Source: a virus. Taken from it: a DNA stretch of 36,928 nt. Shown piece by piece: positions 1 to 7,177 of this stretch. The stretch covers positions 1 to 36,928 of the IMG/VR virus record IMGVR_UViG_3300042923_000970; one strand, 5' to 3'. Each line of letters starts with the position of its first letter. Within the stretch, counting starts at the first letter, position 1. The notes beneath the pieces were generated by a model. That model was not told where the DNA came from, searched no databases, and worked only from the letters and a program-made list of their open reading frames with translations. The translations under genes and the position numbers were made by a program.

Positions 1-106
1 CTTCTTTTGATAAAGGCGCCAAATCTTTGCCATGTCCTATATATCCTCTTTCATCACATGGGCTATAATCTGGTTGTCCATGTCTAACTAAATAAAATTG
101 TGCCAT
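1..106 (-). CDS. Histidine phosphatase family protein, N-terminal fragment
   Basis: The minus strand encodes the first 35 residues of a protein that continues past the left edge. It begins MAQFYLVRHGQ. The beta strand followed by RHG is the hallmark of the histidine phosphatase (phosphoglycerate mutase-like) superfamily, whose RHG histidine takes the phosphoryl group during hydrolysis or transfer. The start is supported by GGAGG a few bases upstream (complement of 114-118). The substrate cannot be told from this fragment. It may be a host gene next to an insertion boundary or cargo of the element; the sequence does not decide. Confidence 0.8.
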   Translation of the reverse strand, partial: MAQFYLVRHGQPDYSPCDERGYIGHGKDLAPLSKE

Positions 107-175
107 ATAACATCCTCCATTTAATTCACAATATTATACAGTTGTGCTACAAACTAATAAAACTAGGAATTAAAG

Positions 176-328
176 TTATTTTCGATCTTTAATGAAACAA
201 CCTATAATTGAAGTAACTAAACCAATGAATGAAATATCAAAACCAAATGTCCTTGCGCTTCCGCCAGATACCAGTATATAAGCTATTCCAAAAAGGATAA
301 TTGAAATTCCTAAAAGAATAATTTTCAT
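176..328 (-). CDS. Small two-TM membrane protein
   Basis: A 50-aa protein starting MKIILLGISI. The ATG at 328 is preferred over one at 358 because a GTGAGG site lies just before it. Residues 2-20 and about 29-45 are hydrophobic, giving a likely two-helix hairpin in the membrane, and the end is basic (KDRK). No family is recognised. It sits with two other tiny minus-strand membrane genes (624-782, 926-1189) in what looks like an accessory block. Confidence 0.6.
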   Translation of the reverse strand: MKIILLGISIILFGIAYILVSGGSARTFGFDISFIGLVTSIIGCFIKDRK

Positions 329-430
329 ATCTTTCCTCACCCTTACATTATCATACAAATTAGTACTATTATTATTCTCCGGTTGTTTCTATTATCCTTC
401 TTTTGTCAATAATTTCATTGAGGTGATATT

Positions 431-580
431 TTGGATTCAATAGGTGTTAAAGCTTTTATTTGGATAAATGAAAAAAATGAAAAACAAGTTAGGTATTTAA
501 TTGAGAAGTTAGCTGAAGTGGAAGGCATTAGTAAGATTGATAGAGATTCTATAAAAGATATGGCTAAGGCTTTTGAGTAA
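431..580 (+). CDS. Small hypothetical protein (49 aa)
   Basis: TTG start preceded by GAGGTGAT at the right distance. The product is 49 aa, mixed-charge and helical (about residues 14-48, KNEKQVRYLIEKLAEVEG...), soluble and without cysteines. No family is recognised. It is monocistronic: a bidirectional hairpin at 590-615 follows directly and is shared with the convergent gene at 624-782. Confidence 0.6.
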   Translation: MDSIGVKAFIWINEKNEKQVRYLIEKLAEVEGISKIDRDSIKDMAKAFE

Positions 581-589
581 TAAAAAAAG

Positions 590-615
590 AGGTAGCCTCA
601 ATTAAGAGACTACCT
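590..615. terminator. Bidirectional hairpin between convergent genes
   Basis: AGGTAG at 590-595 pairs with CTACCT at 610-615, and an inner CTC/GAG adds to the stem. An A-run before it gives a T-run on the minus strand, so it is best as the terminator of the minus-strand gene at 624-782. Confidence 0.6.
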
Positions 616-623
616 TCAATATA

Positions 624-782
624 TTAGTGTATATCTTCAATTGCTGAAATGATAAAATACCCCATAATAGCTATTGATAAAATCACACCTAAATAGCCTT
701 GAAGATTTAGAAATGCACCTAAATAAATACCTATAAAACCCGATATAAAGGTTACTATCAAAGCTTTAAGAGACTTCTTCAT
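624..782 (-). CDS. Small membrane protein (52 aa)
   Basis: A 52-aa protein starting MKKSLKALIV, preceded by GAGGAGGGG. Hydrophobic stretches at about residues 6-24 and 28-46 predict two membrane helices with a short NLQGY turn. No family is recognised. It ends against the hairpin at 590-615. Its size and topology resemble the neighbours at 176 and 926, but sequence identity is not obvious. Confidence 0.6.
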   Translation of the reverse strand: MKKSLKALIVTFISGFIGIYLGAFLNLQGYLGVILSIAIMGYFIISAIEDIH

Positions 783-878
783 ATTACCCCTCCTCTATTA
801 AAACACTATAATCTACAAATTTGTATTTATAGTTATATTCTATTTACTGCCTATAAATCCTTCAAAAAATAAAAAAAG

Positions 879-902
879 CCTAGAAGAATTTCTCCCTCTA
901 GG
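879..902 (-). terminator. Terminator of the 926-1189 gene
   Basis: CCTAGA (879-884) pairs with TCTAGG (897-902). On the minus strand the stem is followed by seven Ts (complement of 871-877), a standard intrinsic terminator just past the gene's stop. Confidence 0.7.
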
Positions 903-925
903 TCTAATGTCATCTTATAAGAATA

Positions 926-1189
926 TTACTTAGTATCTTCTTTTTTAATATCGTTATATTTTCTTTCAAGTATTGCTTCTACAAAATAGCCTACAAATCC
1001 AAATAAAGAAACTAATAAATATGCAGTTCTTTTATCTGTAGCTATGGATACTCCTGTTAAATTATCAAATCCAACAGTATTAATCATAGATGCTGTTGTA
1101 TTAAAAATTAGTATAATTCCTACGATAAATAACACTAAAAATACAAATCTACGAACCCTCGACCAATATTTAAAATCCGTTTCTTTCAT
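926..1189 (-). CDS. Two-TM membrane protein (87 aa)
   Basis: An 87-aa protein preceded by GGAGTG. Two hydrophobic segments, about residues 15-33 and 55-73, flank a short extracytoplasmic loop (NTTASMINTVGFDNLTGVSI). The tail is charged (ERKYNDIKKEDTK). It is not recognised; phages often carry such lysogenic-conversion membrane proteins, but no function is claimed. It has its own terminator at 879-902. Confidence 0.65.
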   Translation of the reverse strand: MKETDFKYWSRVRRFVFLVLFIVGIILIFNTTASMINTVGFDNLTGVSIATDKRTAYLLVSLFGFVGYFVEAILERKYNDIKKEDTK

Positions 1190-1475
1190 AACTTAACACT
1201 CCTAAATTCATAAGTCTTTATACACAATATTTTACTAATGTGAACTAACACATTAAATATATTATACCAAATTGTTACATTACGCCAAAGAATATTGATC
1301 ATTAATAAATAAGCTTGTGCAGAATTAAATTCTAGTACTAAAGAATATACTCTTACAACTGGAATTTACTTTTTTATTCTACAGATATTAAATTAGGAGA
1401 ATATAATACTATTGACGTGCAAACATATGTTCCTGTATAATTAATTTAAAATTGAATCAAAAAGGAATGAGAAAT
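1190..1475. other. AT-rich intergenic region with a possible coding relic
   Basis: No intact gene is seen. An open stretch at about 1350-1440 translates to YNWNLLFYSTDIKLGEY and ends DVQTYVPV then a stop. It has no start codon or ribosome binding site and could be the 3' end of a lost gene. The region must also hold promoters for the divergent genes at 926 and 1476, but no consensus promoter stands out. Confidence 0.35.
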
Positions 1476-1739
1476 ATGAGAATATTAGCTGATCCAGTTG
1501 AGATGGTTGCATGGTTTGATAGAAAAGGAATACCACATCCAGTAAGATTTAGAATTACTTCTGCTGAAAAGTTTTTATTAACTATAAAGGTTGATAAAGT
1601 TATCAGTATGGAGAAAGAAAGATTAGCTGGAAATGAAATGTATATTTTTAAATGCCATAGTGTTGTGCATGGTGCTCAGGCTAACTATGAGTTGAAATAT
1701 GAGCTAAGCACTTGTAAATGGATGTTATGGAAAATGTAA
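1476..1739 (+). CDS. Conserved hypothetical protein (87 aa)
   Basis: Starts MRILADPVEMVAWFD. ATG 1476 has AAAAGGAATGAG upstream, better than the earlier in-frame codon at 1452. The protein is soluble and mostly beta-like, with PHPVRFRI near residue 22 and a tryptophan-rich end (CKWMLWKM). I recall similar short proteins as common uncharacterised Clostridium proteins, but I cannot name a domain. It opens a run of small plus-strand genes, with no strong terminator after it. Confidence 0.7.
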   Translation: MRILADPVEMVAWFDRKGIPHPVRFRITSAEKFLLTIKVDKVISMEKERLAGNEMYIFKCHSVVHGAQANYELKYELSTCKWMLWKM

Positions 1740-1828
1740 TTACTATGATATAAATATATACTTACTTAAGCTATAAAGTAAAAAACTCACGCATAAAATG
1801 AATTATAAATTATGTGAGGGGATGTCAA

Positions 1829-2020
1829 ATGTTCATATTGTATATTTCTTCTATTATTATAGCTTTTATATGGTTTATAGCACGTTTAATTGAAATTGAG
1901 AAAGAATATCCTTCCAATAACTATTTTCATAATAGTGCTAAAGATAAAAAAGAAAAGACTGAAAAAGAAAAGCAAGAAGACGAACATATGGATTGGCTTA
2001 ATAAATACGGAAAGCGTTAA
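1829..2020 (+). CDS. Small membrane-anchored protein (63 aa)
   Basis: One N-terminal membrane helix (MFILYISSIIIAFIWFIARL) is followed by a highly charged lysine/glutamate-rich tail, likely cytoplasmic and helical. ATG 1829 is chosen because GAGGGGATG sits before it; the longer reading from 1814 lacks a site. Not recognised. Confidence 0.6.
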   Translation: MFILYISSIIIAFIWFIARLIEIEKEYPSNNYFHNSAKDKKEKTEKEKQEDEHMDWLNKYGKR

Positions 2021-2046
2021 AATGTTAATTCTGAGGAGAAGAACAA

Positions 2047-2310
2047 ATGTTTAACTTATTTGATTATGAAGGAAATGAAATAAATACTGAGGACATCATC
2101 CAATATAAGCAGTTAATAACTGGTAAGACATATTACTATTTATGTGGGAAGAAAATGCTTTATAGATATGACGAAAATGGTTCATTTAATACTCATAGTT
2201 TTGATAACATTAAAATAGATCAGGGACTTACATTGGTTAATGATGAGACATCCGTTTGGACTAGAATAGGTACAGAATCGGAAGTTTATGATGAGATATT
2301 CTATAATTAA
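2047..2310 (+). CDS. Hypothetical protein (87 aa)
   Basis: Preceded by GAGGAGAAG. Soluble, acidic, tyrosine-rich (ITGKTYYYLCGKKMLYRYDENG), with a predicted beta-rich fold. No known motif is visible. It lies between a membrane peptide gene and an XRE regulator, all on the plus strand with short gaps, so it may be co-transcribed with them. Confidence 0.6.
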   Translation: MFNLFDYEGNEINTEDIIQYKQLITGKTYYYLCGKKMLYRYDENGSFNTHSFDNIKIDQGLTLVNDETSVWTRIGTESEVYDEIFYN

Positions 2311-2376
2311 ATTTTGTAATAAAAAGGGAAAATATAAACCTTTATCGAATTATAACCATATGCTGAAGATAAGAGG

Positions 2377-2592
2377 GTGATGAGTACGATAAATAATAGA
2401 TTACTGCAAATTAGGCTTGAGTTAGGTTATAGATTTCAGAAAGATTTCGCTCAATTCTTAGGGATGTCTACATATCAATATAATAGATATGAAAAGAATG
2501 CAGTGCAACCAAGTTTAGAAGTTTTGTATAATATATCGAAGAAAATAGACAAAAAAATAGAAGATATAATTTTTGAAGTGCCAGAGAATTAG
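2377..2592 (+). CDS. XRE-family helix-turn-helix regulator
   Basis: About 70 aa, GTG 2377 or ATG 2380, with AGAGGG just before. The core has the Cro/CI helix-turn-helix pattern: LRLELGY, FAQFLGMSTYQYNRYEKN (helices 2 and 3) and PSLEVLYNISKKIDKKIEDI. A single-domain DNA-binding protein of this kind usually represses its own or a neighbouring promoter. The end of the gene overlaps its terminator. It lies upstream of the FtsK-like cassette and may control it; that is inference. Confidence 0.85.
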   Translation: MMSTINNRLLQIRLELGYRFQKDFAQFLGMSTYQYNRYEKNAVQPSLEVLYNISKKIDKKIEDIIFEVPEN

Positions 2593-2602
2593 GCACTTTT
2601 TT
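2578..2602 (+). terminator. Intrinsic terminator overlapping the XRE gene end
   Basis: GTGCC (2578-2582) pairs with GGCAC (2592-2596), followed by six Ts. The stop codon of the regulator lies inside the hairpin. Confidence 0.8.
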
Positions 2603-2713
2603 ATTTGAAAGTATTTAAGTACATACGCAATAATTTTAAGTGGACAGGCAATAAAACAGATTACTTGAATACAATGTTTAATATACAGAGCAATACAAGT
2701 AGGAGGATTTAAA

Positions 2714-2863
2714 ATGTTGAGTTTAGGATTTACTTTAATTGGTGCTGGTTTGGGTGGTTTAGTTTCATATTGTTACTTTGTACCTAAAATACACGCTTTA
2801 GCAAGAGAAGCAGAGAGACAGATTAAAATGGCTACAAAAAATCAACCTAGTATTAATAGATAG
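2714..2863 (+). CDS. Small membrane peptide (49 aa)
   Basis: AGGAGG precedes ATG 2714. The N-terminal half (LSLGFTLIGAGLGGLVSYCY) is a glycine-rich membrane helix; the rest is a basic amphipathic tail (LAREAERQIKMATKNQ). It is the first gene of the FtsK-like cassette, 13 bases before the next gene. Small membrane peptides at this position suggest accessory subunits of a DNA-transfer or partition machine, but no homology is recognised. Confidence 0.65.
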   Translation: MLSLGFTLIGAGLGGLVSYCYFVPKIHALAREAERQIKMATKNQPSINR

Positions 2864-2876
2864 GGGGTGGTGTTTT

Positions 2877-3032
2877 ATGGATTTATTTGCATTGGATACA
2901 CTTATTGTTACTTTTGTAAAAAGACTAATGACAGACTCAATGCTTCAATTTTCGATAATGGCAGCTATAGGGGCTGTAGTAGGTGGATTGTTTCCTGATA
3001 GCAAGAGTAGTAAGGGGAGTAAAAAATGGTAA
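2877..3032 (+). CDS. Small membrane peptide (51 aa)
   Basis: GGGGGTGG precedes ATG 2877. The product has a hydrophobic segment (FSIMAAIGAVVGGLF) and ends PDSKSSKGSKKW. The gene overlaps the FtsK-like gene by 7 bases, so the two are translationally coupled. No family is recognised. Confidence 0.65.
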   Translation: MDLFALDTLIVTFVKRLMTDSMLQFSIMAAIGAVVGGLFPDSKSSKGSKKW

Positions 3033-4264
3033 TTGAATTAGTTTTAGTTGGTATAGCTTATTCAACTTACAAATATTTAAAGGTTACTGGATTCCGATAC
3101 AAAAAAGAGTTTAGGGAATTAGTTGAAAAGGCGGGGCTTTATAATAAAAAAGAGCAAACATTAAGAGTTCATAAAGTAACTCAATTAGAATACGGATATA
3201 GGCTCAATTGTGGCGTACCTTATGGAATAGGGCTAGAGGATATACAACAGTTAGAGGATACCTTTAAAACCAATTTGGAAGCCACAGAGGTGCGAATAGA
3301 GAGGGCAAAGGGGAAAAGCATGGTGAATATAACTGTTATTACAAAGCCTTTAACAGAACTGGTATATGAGCCAGTAAATACAGAGCCTTATGAGATTTAT
3401 CCAGGTTTCAATCATACAGAAAATAGAAGGATATCATTAAATAAGCAACCTCATGTATTAGTTGGCGGAAGTACGGGTAGCGGTAAGAGCCGATTGATGT
3501 TGTGTATTCTCACAAACCTTATAACAAACCATAGAAACATTGATTTATATATTTTGCAATTGAGGAAAGGTGATTTAAAGGTATTTAGTAGGTGTAAACA
3601 GGTTAAATACTTCGCTGATAAGCTTCAAAAAGCTAGAGACGTTCTATCACACATAAATAACCTCTGTATAGAGCGTGATGGGACAATAGATAAATATATC
3701 TTTGAAGGAATTTACAATATAGAAGACTATAATAAGCGGTTTAAAACTAATCAGTTAAGTTATGTTCATGTAGTTACAGATGAATTTGCTTTTTTTATAC
3801 CATCAAAAGCCGATCAATCAGATGAAAAGAAACTAAAACAAGAGTGTTTAGCTTATATAAAAAATATAATTTTGACAGGACGCTCAGTAGGAGTATTCAT
3901 ATATACTTCACTTCAAAGACCTGATAAGAGTTCTATACCAGCTGATATAAAAGCACAACTTAATGTTAGAATAAGTTTTAAACAAAGAGATGATAGCAGT
4001 AGTATTGCAATTTTAGGAAACGGAAATGCAACTAATTTAAAGGAAAGAGAAGCTATTTTGCAACTTACAGATGAGGAAATTATAAGAGTGCCCTTTATAG
4101 ATGATGGTGTTATTAAAAAATATATATCTGATAGCATTGAACCTAATCACCAGTATATAACCTTAACTGAAAATAAAGAGTTTAGAATTGATGAAGTAAT
4201 TTGTAATGAGAATCAAGCAATTGACAGTGAGGTGCTAAAAAATGTTGACTTTGAGGGATTTTGA
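3026..4264 (+). CDS. FtsK/SpoIIIE-like DNA translocase (412 aa)
   Basis: N-terminal membrane helix (about residues 3-20). The motor domain has Walker A GGSTGSGKSR (147-156), Walker B YVHVVTDEFAFF (246-257) and a sensor-like stretch (ILTGRSVGVFIYTSLQRPD). This is the pattern of FtsK/SpoIIIE/TraB-type hexameric motors that move double-stranded DNA. At 412 aa it is much shorter than chromosomal FtsK and lacks an obvious C-terminal gamma domain. It resembles the translocases of plasmids, ICEs and phage-plasmids. It overlaps the gene before it and the replication-relaxation gene after it, so it probably acts with that protein. GGGGAG precedes the start. Confidence 0.88.
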   Translation: MVIELVLVGIAYSTYKYLKVTGFRYKKEFRELVEKAGLYNKKEQTLRVHKVTQLEYGYRLNCGVPYGIGLEDIQQLEDTFKTNLEATEVRIERAKGKSMVNITVITKPLTELVYEPVNTEPYEIYPGFNHTENRRISLNKQPHVLVGGSTGSGKSRLMLCILTNLITNHRNIDLYILQLRKGDLKVFSRCKQVKYFADKLQKARDVLSHINNLCIERDGTIDKYIFEGIYNIEDYNKRFKTNQLSYVHVVTDEFAFFIPSKADQSDEKKLKQECLAYIKNIILTGRSVGVFIYTSLQRPDKSSIPADIKAQLNVRISFKQRDDSSSIAILGNGNATNLKEREAILQLTDEEIIRVPFIDDGVIKKYISDSIEPNHQYITLTENKEFRIDEVICNENQAIDSEVLKNVDFEGF

Positions 4265-4811
4265 TTTAGTAAAATTTGTTATAGATAACAGCTGTATTAC
4301 AGCAAAACAGGCTCATAAAATATTTTTTAAACATGCTAATAGAGGGTTGCTAATAGCAAGAAGAAGATTAAAGATGTTAGCAGATTCCAAGGAGCTTTTG
4401 GTAACAGAAGACTGGAAGACAAATCAAAAAATATATTATCTGAAGAAAAAACCATCGATGCATACTTTAAAATGCTTAGATTTCTATGCAGAATTAATAT
4501 ATCAAGGTGCGGAGATACTTCAATTCAAAAGGGAATTAAAGCTTTTAAAATGCACACCTGATGCGTTTATAGCTTTTAAAATTAATGATAAGGGGAAAAT
4601 GATTTTTTTGGAGGTCGATTTATATAATAGGAGCAACCCTAATAAATATAAAATTCTTTATGAAAGCCAAGAGTTTCAGAAGAAATATGGTATATTTCCA
4701 CTGATAGTAATTGTATCAAAATATTCAAATGATAAGGTTAATACACCTTACAAAATCAAGTATATAGATTTAAATCTTCAGGATCTAAAAGAAAAGCTAT
4801 TTGTAAATTAG
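4242..4811 (+). CDS. Replication-relaxation family protein (189 aa)
   Basis: The N-terminal ~75 residues look like a winged helix (LRDFDLVKFVIDNSCITAKQ, ARRRLKMLADSKELLV). The C-terminal part has TPDAFIAF followed by GKMIFLEVDL, a PD...ExD pattern like the PD-(D/E)XK nuclease fold and typical of the replication-relaxation family found on Firmicute plasmids and mobile elements. The family is often encoded beside an FtsK-like ATPase, as here, with a 23-base overlap. A role in recognising or nicking DNA for the translocase is inference. GAGGTG precedes ATG 4242. Confidence 0.75.
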   Translation: MLTLRDFDLVKFVIDNSCITAKQAHKIFFKHANRGLLIARRRLKMLADSKELLVTEDWKTNQKIYYLKKKPSMHTLKCLDFYAELIYQGAEILQFKRELKLLKCTPDAFIAFKINDKGKMIFLEVDLYNRSNPNKYKILYESQEFQKKYGIFPLIVIVSKYSNDKVNTPYKIKYIDLNLQDLKEKLFVN

Positions 4812-4820
4812 AGGTGGACT

Positions 4821-5231
4821 ATGTTTCACGTAATAAATTTATCTAGACCAAGGAAGTATATCCAACATAGAATTAAAGGAAAGTACGATGATTTAATGCT
4901 AGGGCATAAGCTAAACCCTACAAAGATAAAAAAGACTTTAATAATTGTAGCTACTGTTGAGATTATAATATTAGTAACAAATACAGTATTGGCTTCAGGT
5001 AAGTTTGATAATATACAGTATAATTACTTGTTAGATTACTATATAAATACTCTTCACTATCCTAAAGAATTGGCAACTAAATTTATAGATAAACTTACAT
5101 TGGAAGATTTTAAAGAACTTTATGATAGGGCGAAAAATCATGAAGTGTTCATGAACGATGTGAGTCCTATTCTGGATATAGAGGTGGGGAAAAAGTTAAT
5201 TAATGTGGTTAAATTCATTATCGGGAGCTGA
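4821..5231 (+). CDS. Membrane protein of the FtsK-like cassette (136 aa)
   Basis: GAGGTG precedes the start, 10 bases after the previous gene. A single strong membrane helix (about residues 40-58, LIIVATVEIIILVTNTVLAS) separates a basic N-terminus from an 80-residue helical domain that includes YPKELATKFIDKLTLEDFKE. Not recognised. As last gene of the cassette with its own terminator, it may be a membrane partner of the translocase. Confidence 0.65.
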   Translation: MFHVINLSRPRKYIQHRIKGKYDDLMLGHKLNPTKIKKTLIIVATVEIIILVTNTVLASGKFDNIQYNYLLDYYINTLHYPKELATKFIDKLTLEDFKELYDRAKNHEVFMNDVSPILDIEVGKKLINVVKFIIGS

Positions 5232-5245
5232 GAAGCTCTTTTTTT
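5225..5245 (+). terminator. Terminator of the FtsK-like cassette
   Basis: GAGCT (5225-5229) pairs with AGCTC (5234-5238), then seven Ts. The stop codon of the preceding gene is in the hairpin. Confidence 0.75.
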
Positions 5246-5302
5246 ATTGTATTTATAGTTATATTTATGACTATGTTTTTATGGTATACAACTGAATTAC
5301 TT

Positions 5303-5323
5303 CCAAACTATTGATATGACTAA
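5303..5323 (+). repeat. TTGATAT-family repeat, outlying copy
   Basis: CCAAACTATTGATATGACTA matches the consensus of the repeats at 10-13.6 kb (core TTGATATnnCTA) but lies 4.7 kb from the main cluster. Confidence 0.55.
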
Positions 5324-5369
5324 TGTAGTAATTAAACTTATACTTATAGATTTATAAATAAATAAAAAA

Positions 5370-5391
5370 ATGACGTTGCTATTTTCGTCAT
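5370..5391 (-). terminator. Minus-strand hairpin terminator
   Basis: ATGACG (5370-5375) pairs with CGTCAT (5386-5391). Read on the minus strand it is followed by seven Ts. The only candidate gene it could end is the 40-codon open stretch at 5485-5607. Confidence 0.6.
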
Positions 5392-5484
5392 CACTAAATT
5401 TCTACCATTAAATTTTTCTTTTTTCTTCTTTTCTTGATTATTAATAGTATGCCCTTTAAAAATAATTTTATGTAGAAATGATTT

Positions 5485-5607
5485 TTAGTTTTTAGGAGCA
5501 TTTAAGTATTGTTTATATTTTTTTATATCTTCAAAATTATTTATCATAACTAAAGTAATATTTTTTTTAGTTAATACATATATTTTATTAACTTTTTGTT
5601 TATTCAA
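5485..5607 (-). pseudogene. Possible gene remnant or tiny gene (40 codons)
   Basis: Minus-strand open stretch from a TTG, reading NKQKVNKIYVLTKKNITLVM and ending YLNAPKN. The composition looks protein-like and a minus-strand terminator follows, but there is no ribosome binding site. It may be the 3' end of a lost gene. Confidence 0.35.
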
Positions 5608-5672
5608 AGTATGGAGAAGTACTAGGTTTCGGGTAATATATTACAAATCAATAAGTATCAGGGGGGATTTCA

Positions 5673-6845
5673 ATGTCATCTATACCTAATATGGATTTAA
5701 AAGAGTTTAACAAATGGGAATGCAAAGTAAAGAAAAATGTATATTCATTTGAGGTTCTATGTAATCTGATTAAAGATGGAGAACATAGAAAACATGGAGG
5801 GATAGTTTTACAACCTGACTATCAGCGTGAGTATAAATTTGATAGGAAGAAAGAATCAAGTATAATAGAGTCGCTTCTACTAAATATCCCCATACCTGTT
5901 ATATATTTATCTAAAGATACTGAACAGGAGAAAGTCCTATTAAATGTTATAGATGGTCATCACAGATTGAAAGCCATGTATAGATATAAAAATAATTTAT
6001 TTCCTTTAGCACAACTAACTAAGCTTACAAAACTTGATGGATTGTCTTTTGACCAACTTCCTCCAAACGTAAAAAACCGTTTAGAAATGGATAGTCAAAT
6101 TAATGTCGAAAGTATCGATGTTTCTATGAATGAAGAGTTAGAATATGAGGTGTTTGCAAGATTTAATCAAGCTACAAACCCATTAACTAAGCAAGAGTTA
6201 AATGAAGTGATATATCGCTCTGAGTTTTCACTTTGGTTAAGAAATACTTTACTTAAAGATTTAAGTAAAAGTATTAAGTTCAAAGAGATGTTTAAATGTA
6301 ACAAAACTAGAGAAATAGATAAAACTATAAATTATGATTTATATGCCTGTCTCGGCTATTCCTATTCTGGACTAGTTGAAGGAAAAAATGATACTCCATA
6401 CTATGTTGAACGATTTATGAAGGAAATGAAGAAATTACCCATTGATAAATTAGAGATACAAAAAGTAAAAATTGAAAATTACTTTAATAAATTTTTGATG
6501 TTTTATCATAAAATATCGTGTATCGAAGGAATAGAAAATATATTTTCTAAAGAATTCGTTACTAAAGTAACTCCTAAGGGCAATCATAATTTTCTTATAA
6601 GTTTTCTAATACCATTAACGCTGGCTTATGATTATTTATCACTCAAGGGGTATTTTGTTAATAGACAATTGAATGATTCTGATTACCACATAGCTTATAA
6701 GGCTATTGTGAGAGGAATGAATTCAGCCAATTTTATTGATTTCGGTGGAGTTTCTTCTACAAGCTATCGTTTCCAAAAAAAATGTATTGATTGTATTAAA
6801 GAATCTATTGATCAAATGTTAGTAAAACAGACCGTTAAACTTTGA
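5673..6845 (+). CDS. Stand-alone DUF262 domain protein (390 aa)
   Basis: Motifs of the ParB-like DUF262 (GmrS N-terminal) family: QPDYQREYKFD (47-57), ESLLLNIPIPVIYL (66-79) and DGHHR (94-98). DUF262 domains bind or hydrolyse nucleotides, and the DGxxR motif is essential in restriction proteins such as GmrSD and SspE. The C-terminal ~200 residues are helical and match nothing I know; there is no DUF1524 HNH nuclease, so this is not a complete GmrSD. GGGGGG precedes the ATG. The gene stands alone, with a strong terminator after it and a promoter-size gap before it, as expected of an independently expressed cargo or defence gene. Function unproven. Confidence 0.8.
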   Translation: MSSIPNMDLKEFNKWECKVKKNVYSFEVLCNLIKDGEHRKHGGIVLQPDYQREYKFDRKKESSIIESLLLNIPIPVIYLSKDTEQEKVLLNVIDGHHRLKAMYRYKNNLFPLAQLTKLTKLDGLSFDQLPPNVKNRLEMDSQINVESIDVSMNEELEYEVFARFNQATNPLTKQELNEVIYRSEFSLWLRNTLLKDLSKSIKFKEMFKCNKTREIDKTINYDLYACLGYSYSGLVEGKNDTPYYVERFMKEMKKLPIDKLEIQKVKIENYFNKFLMFYHKISCIEGIENIFSKEFVTKVTPKGNHNFLISFLIPLTLAYDYLSLKGYFVNRQLNDSDYHIAYKAIVRGMNSANFIDFGGVSSTSYRFQKKCIDCIKESIDQMLVKQTVKL

Positions 6846-6860
6846 ATGTAAATAATAAGC

Positions 6861-6892
6861 AAAAAAACAGGAGATTTAAACTCCTGTTTTTG
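6861..6892. terminator. Strong bidirectional terminator
   Basis: ACAGGAG and CTCCTGT form a perfect stem around ATTTAAA, flanked by A-runs on the left and T-runs on the right. It serves both the DUF262 gene and the convergent remnant at 6907-7103. Confidence 0.85.
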
Positions 6893-6906
6893 ATTAATAT
6901 CATACC

Positions 6907-7103
6907 CTAGTCGTTTTCTACATATCTGTCAGACACTCTAGTCCATGTACTACACTTACGGTTAACAGTCTTTTAAATGCTCTAAATAATGCATACTCAT
7001 CGATATTACTACTGGGCGATACTTCTTTTATAGCATCCCTAAGTGCTCGTCGTATATCACTATCCATATCTTCGAGAATGCCTTCAATTTTTATCCTTGC
7101 CAT
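6907..7103 (-). pseudogene. Small conserved phage protein gene, frameshifted
   Basis: The first ~49 codons read MARIKIEGILEDMDSDIRRA... FRAFKR, after a perfect AAAGGAGG. Uninterrupted, the frame then gives an unrelated tail (LLTVSVV...). Shifting frame by one base near 6966-6969 restores VNRKCSTWTRVSDRYVEND then a stop at 6907. I recall this ending as that of the widespread MARI(K/R)IEG small phage protein family (FRAFxRAVxRKCSTW). One base appears to be missing in what would be AGA GCT GTT. The gene is either broken, misread in sequencing, or less likely translated by frameshifting. Confidence 0.75.
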
Positions 7104-7177
7104 TTTAATGTGACCTCCTTTCGTTATTCTAGGTAAGTAATTCTACATTTGCATATATTGTCCTTCTAATAAACTGA

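Larger units (their letters stand above)
5246..5672. other. Gene-poor spacer before the DUF262 gene
   Basis: About 430 AT-rich bases. They contain an outlying copy of the TTGATAT repeat (5303-5323), a minus-strand terminator-like hairpin (5370-5391) and a 40-codon minus-strand open stretch (5485-5607). The promoter for the DUF262 gene should lie here, but no consensus one is clear. Confidence 0.5.
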
